This document shows positions 58,401-64,000 of a stretch of DNA of 64,000 nt, piece by piece. The notes beneath the pieces are model-generated. The model did not search any database. It worked only from the letters and a program-made list of their open reading frames with translations, and was not told the DNA's origin. The stretch comes from Otis tarda (lineage: Eukaryota; Chordata; Aves; Otidiformes; Otididae): contig CM048557.1 in NCBI GenBank assembly GCA_026413225.1, positions 61,928,987-61,992,986 on the forward strand. The letters run 5' to 3'. The first letter of the stretch is position 1, and each line of letters starts with the position of its first letter. A program made the translations under genes and the position numbers.

Positions 58401-61140
58401 CTAATGTCTACATATCTGGAAAACCCATGTGGGCAGCAGAGACTGCTGTAACACTCAACGCAGTATACGAAGATTTTGAATGATCAGCAGAAAAAGCGAC
58501 ACAGAACAGTAGCTTAATGAGAAATTACAACAGAGCAAGGAGCAGGTACAGGTAGGTGGCTGTGAAGCACCAAATATAACTCGATTGTGGTACCACACGC
58601 TACTGCCATACATTTAAACGACCACCTTTCTGAAGATGTGGGATATGTAGCATCCTTCTACAAGCTGTAGCATGTCCCAGGAGCACAGGGCCCGCTTTCC
58701 CCTGTGTTCAGAAGGGATACCGTAAGGAGAAGATATATTCCTAGTTTTTCTGCTTTGACTACAGTCAGGGCAAGAAGAGATTTAAGCAGAAGAAAACATC
58801 AGCAAGAGCAACAGGAGTTGGAGATTTCAGAGCTTAGGAGATGTGTAATCATCTGCCTTGAGGATCCTTTCCTCTGTCAGGTGGATCAGGAGAAGCAAAA
58901 CCTTTAGATGGCCATTGGCTATCCCTACAGTAGCAAATAATCTGTAGCAATAAGATTGGCTCTCTGAGGAGTGGGCCCATGCATCAATCACTGGAAGGTG
59001 CTGAACTTCCTCCTCCTCTGGCTGCTGCCGCTGGCCTGCCTGCAGGATGTGTGTTTGGAGAGCAGCTTGGTGGCTCTGGAGGGAGAGACTGTTGTGGGGC
59101 CATGCCAGCCCTCCAGAGCCTTTGTTTCTGAGTAGCCAGTCTGGATCTGGAATAGCTGTCAGCCCTGCTGAATGCATGAAGGAGCCGTTCTACCATTTGT
59201 TTTACACATATGTTACAACGTTTGTTGCATGGCTTTGTGGCAAAGTCATCCATACTGGGTCAGGACTGGGCAGGCGGTTTCCGGTCGTTATTGATAGTTT
59301 CACATAACTGCTGTGTGAATGATTTCTCCTGCAGCTCATAGCCCCTGGGGAATTGCTTTTAGAGGTGTGCCAGCTCTCCTGAGGAGTCTGGTGATATTTA
59401 TCACTTCCCTGAGCCCAAAGCTGTAATTCCATCAGAAGCTTTGTCCCCCTTGCCAACCAACATGTATAGAAAAGCAGTACACATACTGTGCTGGAAGCAG
59501 GAGTGTGCATACAGGAGTGCTGATGCTAGCTATGGCGAGAAGGAGGTAAAAAACGGTATTTTACAGTATACCTCAAAGGGATCTTCTGTGGGATCCAGGA
59601 ACAGGAACCCTGGAGCCATGTCAAAGCACTGTCATTTCTCCAGGTTCTCCACAATGGTGACATAGACCACGCGAGCAGCTGCTGCCGTGTTGTGCTCACA
59701 TAGTAGGCGCATCTGCCATGCTCTCAATGAAGTGTAGTGGAACTTTAAGAGGATCACCTTTATTCTCCTGAAATCTGTGGACTATTGCTTTCCAGTGCAC
59801 TCATACCAAGAGCAACCTCCTGCTTCTGCCAGCAAATTATTCTGCTACCCAGGAAACCTTTGTCTCTCTCATGTCCCTCTCATGGAATAACAAGCACTAC
59901 CACTTCCATAAAGGGCTCAAGTCACAATTCTGTGAGTTTTCAGGAGGCTAAAGGCAGAGGAGAGAACAGTTAGTAAATGGACAAGAAGAAAAAGATCTGA
60001 TAAAAGAAATGAGGAGTTCAGCAAGTGGGGTTGACAACAGAAGGGAATACAGCTGAAGACAGGAAACGATTTCAAACTGGAAGTGTCAGTGGATGATGGA
60101 GCAGTGACAAAGAGCTGAGGGCTGGCAGATGCCGGCAAACAGGAAGGTGCCTATGGCAGCTGGCCCCTTACATATAGCACAAGAACCACTTCAGGATCCT
60201 GTGGGAGCTCTGAATGGTTTGAGAGTCTTCTTTTGGCACATGTGCTGGGAAACATGCTGGAGGATCTTAAAGTAGTGCAGCCTGCGTACGTGTTTGGAAG
60301 ACAGTGTTTCCATGAAGTGCCAGAGTGGAATGGCATTTCACTGCCTTTCCCCAAAAGACACCTAGTTTGTGCTCCTCTAAATCACTCTGAGAACCAGACT
60401 AGCCATAGAAGCAAATGTGAGCTTTGCTTCAAGACCACACTTCTGGGCTGGACAAAAGTGCTAAAGGCAGCCACTGAATACAGGGCACGTACGTCTCTTG
60501 CACATCTAGCTTTTCTGAGAGGTACATTACAGCTCCCTTATCTTACACACTCGAAAAAGAGAGAGACTTTAAAGTATATCTTAGGCCTCCTGGCAAATGA
60601 TGTTGCCTTTTTTATGGGAAGGTCTTCCTACATCGACAGCCCTTCAGTGCAGGGGGCCTGGGAAATGGGTTTTCTGTGGTCAGCACATGAGCAGGTGGTC
60701 TAATACCTTTATAATGTAGTGTGTAGATGGGATGAATTACTTCCCCTGCTCAAGAGGACTAACAGCATTGCAAGCATGTAAGAGAGACAAGGGAGAGCTG
60801 CCATCTGCTGTTGGAAAGATCCTGGTTCATCTTTTAGCCCAGGCACTGCTGACTGCTGCAGGTGTCTCATGAATGACAGTGACTCCCATCCCACTGTTTT
60901 AGCACACAGCACAATATTTCACACAAGGACCAGGAAATCCGCACCTGTCATGCACTGGGGAGAGGTAAAGTTTGCCCTCAAGTGCTGCTGTTCTCATGTC
61001 TAACTCAGGAAAAAGATAAAGGATTTTACTGACATTTTGAACCATCCTTACCAAGAGCAAAGCAAAGCTAGAAGGTACGGCAAAAAGCACTTTGCCTCCA
61101 GGAGGGAGCTTAATGGAATAATCAACCACATTTTTTTTCA
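58401..61140. other. No gene seen
   Basis: Anonymous sequence. The 156-codon plus-strand frame at 60233-60703 and the 116-codon minus-strand frame at 58827-59177 show no recognised domain. No repeats recognised. Confidence 0.5.
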
Positions 61141-62240
61141 AATTTAAGCCATAGCTAGCTACTTAAATCAGTGTTTAGATCTGATATTTGAAATGTTTTT
61201 TAAAAAGCTGAACACTATTACTACTGAAATGAAAGAATTGCTGATGGCCTACACTTCTAAAATCTGCGTGCTTATGGTGAGAAAAAAAGATTACTCATCT
61301 GCTGAAAAGACAGCACATTTAATGAAGTCGCTTTGAGTCAATCAAAATTACGTATCAGCTTCTGAAAAAATGTTTACTCTTACTTTCTAAATTACATTTT
61401 AAGCCACTTTAAGTAAACGTAACGTATTCTTTTAGAAAAGACATCCAAATATTTAATAAGATTTAAAGAAAATATTTCAGTTATTTAAATAGCAAAACAA
61501 TCTTGTTTAATGCTTCATTAAAAAAAAAAGCCTGAAAATTATGGAAAGGTACTACTTTTTAATATTTTTTCCAAGAGAGAAAAATGAATGAAGAAAAGAG
61601 CCATCCATATCACCCTAATCATTTACAGAGGAACCCCACAAGTCAATAATTCAGGACCAGATCATTCACAAATGAATAAAAATTCATACAGCACTGTGGT
61701 ACTAATTTGATGTGAAAGTAAATACTTTTCAGTTATTCTATTGAGTTTTTTCATTGCAAATTGATATTTTTCCAAAGGACAAAACTAAAAAAAAAAAAAG
61801 AAAATTCTAGAATATGTGTACTAAACTAAAATAATTTTCCAGTAGGAATAGTGGTGGGAGCAGCAATAGCAGCTGCAGATGAGAGTTCAGTCAATTCAGC
61901 TGTTTGTGTTGGATAGATTTTGAGTAATGAGGTTCTGCCCTAGTAGATGCATATATTTAAGTGTCTAAATATAAGCTTATAGTCCACGTTTAAAGCGTTT
62001 GGCATATTTACCCTTTAAATAAAGACTGGGTTATTTAAAAAAAAAAACTGAAGTGATAGTTCATAAAGAAATTATTCATTTAATGCAGTAATTATGGTGT
62101 AAATCCCAAGGCCTGTTATATGTCAGACAAAATCATAAGACTTATCTTCCAAACGGATTTTTGTCCTGAATATCCTTCAGAGGGGAAAACTCTTAATCCA
62201 ACAGTGATAATGCTTTAACTTAAATTAGTCAGTCTATGAG
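61141..62240. promoter_or_regulatory. AT-rich candidate conserved non-coding tract
   Basis: About 1.1 kb of AT-rich DNA without any long open frame, LINE or SINE. A-runs lie at 61787-61799 and 62036-62047. It carries many homeodomain-type cores, notably around 62060-62110 (AATTATTCATTTAATGCAGT then AATTATGG). Such tracts in bird gene deserts are often conserved enhancers, but AT-rich neutral DNA looks similar. Confidence 0.25.
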
Positions 62241-64000
62241 AGGGTGTCATTTAAAACATGAATTGGGGATCTCAGCAGCAGCTGCCACACTCACACTCAG
62301 CTGGGCTGAGTCGACAGAAGTGATTTCAGAGGAGGGCAGGTGAGATCCACTTTGCAGGGCGGCCGTACCTCATGCTGACTCCTCCTGATTCGAAAAACTG
62401 CCCAGACCGCACCAGTGCTGATTTTTTTCTTGCAGTGGTTTTCAGCTGCGTTTGCCTGAGAGCGGAGGCAGCAGCAGGTACCTCCAGCAGATGGTGCAGC
62501 TGGTTGCTTCCTCTGCAGGGACTCAGGGGTAGCAACCGGTTTTCCCAAGGTGGGTTATAAGGTGTGCTGGAGAGAGAAATAAACAACATCGTTATGTCGC
62601 AAGTCCTTAATGAAGTTACTGATGTTGCCCTGGGAAGAAGGCACCACAGCTTCTTCTGTTCCTACACTGAGGTTTCTGGTATCTGGGGCAGCTTTTAACT
62701 TCTGATGCTCACCAGCTCTCCCACTGCCCCATTTGCACAATTGCAAAGACAGCTTGAACTTGGCAGGGCAGAAGCAGGTCTGCAAAACCCACGCACTCCT
62801 TCTCCTCTGGATGCAAAGCATGGTATGGAGCGGAGCATCTCAGCCTTTGTGCAGTCTGTTTGCCTTTAAGAAGACAAAAGTGAAAACGTAAAGCCGTGCA
62901 AAATAACCTTGGTAGCCGAAAAAAAACCTCAGCTGCCTTCAAAACTGCAAAGAGAGCTGGAACCCCAGGGGTCCTTGCAGCACAAACTTACTTCGTGTAG
63001 GATCATGACGCTATCCTAAAACAAGCGTCAGACACCTTGGGGCTGAATCACAGTCTCGCTTAGCTGGTCAGATATCTGCAGAGCTGCAGGCTGTCAGAGG
63101 ATGGCCACGGAGAGTAAGAAACTGCTCCAAAGCAGAAAGAAAACAAATTAAAAAAACTTTTAGAGACTTGCCAGTAAAGTTTCTTTGGCTCTGTGTCTGG
63201 GCGTCACTCCCAAATTCAGCCTCTCACCCTCAGATAGAGCACTACAGCCTGGAATGAGAGTTGGATGCATGGGAGGGGAGTGCACGTATCTGTGCCTGGG
63301 CTGGAAAACATACGTACTGTAATGCCTAGAAAATGCTTTTTACTTTGGGCTGTACTCCAGAAAACCTTTTTTCCTTGCTTTTACAACTGTCCCCTGTTGC
63401 TTGGATCTGCCCAGATGTTTAACCCAGCCCTGAGGACAGGAAGGCTGAGGAGTTTTCTTTGCACTCTTCCCTCTGCCACCCAGCTGTGAAAGCAGCCAGC
63501 CCTGGGCACCTTGCCTCCAGCCCACACCTCCACTCCCCAAAGAGATGAGCAAGAAGAGGTGGTCACCCCAGGCTGTAGGGTGACCTGTCCACAGCTCCCA
63601 GGCCCATGGCTTTTGGCTTTACTTTCTACCTCAAGCAGATCAAGTCCCAGGCTCAGCAGAAAAGGGGGACAAAGACTGTGTGGGGCAGAAGGAAAGAGAG
63701 AGGAAGAGGAGATCCTGAGGGACTGTCACTGGCCAGTTCCTACCATTTTATCATGAGGTTCTATTACTGGGTGGATTGATTGTCACATTTTTAAGTCTAT
63801 ATCCTGTAATTTTATAATTATGTGAGGATTTTGGCTATTCTCAAATTAAAAGCAAACATAGACCACCACCATCAAATCGTACATCCTTAGTTTTCCAGAT
63901 CACAGAAACAAGCTGGAAAAACGTGAATACTCTTCTTTTTCATGTCACGATTTAAAAATCAATCTCTTCCTGGAGGGCAGGAGTTCACTTCTGGCTGGAA
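62241..64000. other. No gene seen
   Basis: Returns to moderate GC. Short overlapping frames on both strands (87 and 83 codons minus at 62.3-62.6 kb; 81 codons plus at 63511-63756) have no family resemblance. No repeat recognised. Confidence 0.5.

Noticed and set aside
60233-60703. 156-codon plus-strand open frame
   Set aside because: No homology recognised and no splice or promoter context.

Overview
The window looks like intergenic or intronic nuclear DNA from a bird. The evidence is the repeats. There are five fragments of CR1, the dominant avian LINE, three of them with the usual 3' tail close to TTCTATGATT. There is one short sequence resembling an avian endogenous-retrovirus LTR, and a scatter of very old MIR-type SINE relics. 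Species and chromosome cannot be told from this. Nothing suggests bacteria, phage or a plasmid: there is no gene packing, no ribosome-binding-site-led gene run and no CRISPR array.

I recognise no host protein-coding gene. The longest open frames (201, 195, 183, 176, 174, 162, 156 and 152 codons) carry no family signature, except the 176-codon frame on the minus strand at about 51.5-52.0 kb. That one is a piece of CR1 reverse transcriptase with its FADD catalytic motif. Open frames of 150-200 codons are expected by chance in 64 kb, especially in the GC-richer parts. A few splice-site-bounded open segments (minus 23479-23633; plus 21734-21807, 35055-35189 and 58055-58157) are flagged only as candidate exons.

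Layout: 1-9.4 kb is single-copy-looking DNA with old repeat scraps near 2.9-3.25 kb and two stretches that look like possible conserved non-coding sequence (5.15-5.41 and 8.6-8.95 kb). A small CpG-dense patch lies at 9.49-9.72 kb. From 10 to 25 kb the DNA is moderately GC-rich and gene-poor, with a G-quadruplex motif at 18.79 kb and a second CpG-dense patch at 21.78-21.91 kb. From 25 to 33.1 kb most of the ancient repeats occur, ending in a CR1 inserted inside a MIR (32.86-33.13 kb). From 33 to 51 kb the DNA is mostly anonymous, with an LTR-like scrap at 37.94 kb and a decayed CR1 at 44.87-45.30 kb. Two more CR1 copies lie at 51.02-52.03 kb (minus) and 53.07-53.29 kb (plus). From 55.7 to 62.2 kb there are AT-rich blocks with homeodomain-type sites that resemble developmental regulatory DNA.

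No novel molecular system is evident. The most checkable leads are the nested CR1-in-MIR, the density of MIR relics, the four candidate exons and the candidate conserved elements. All repeat and exon calls were made by eye against remembered family consensus features, not by alignment, so edges are approximate.
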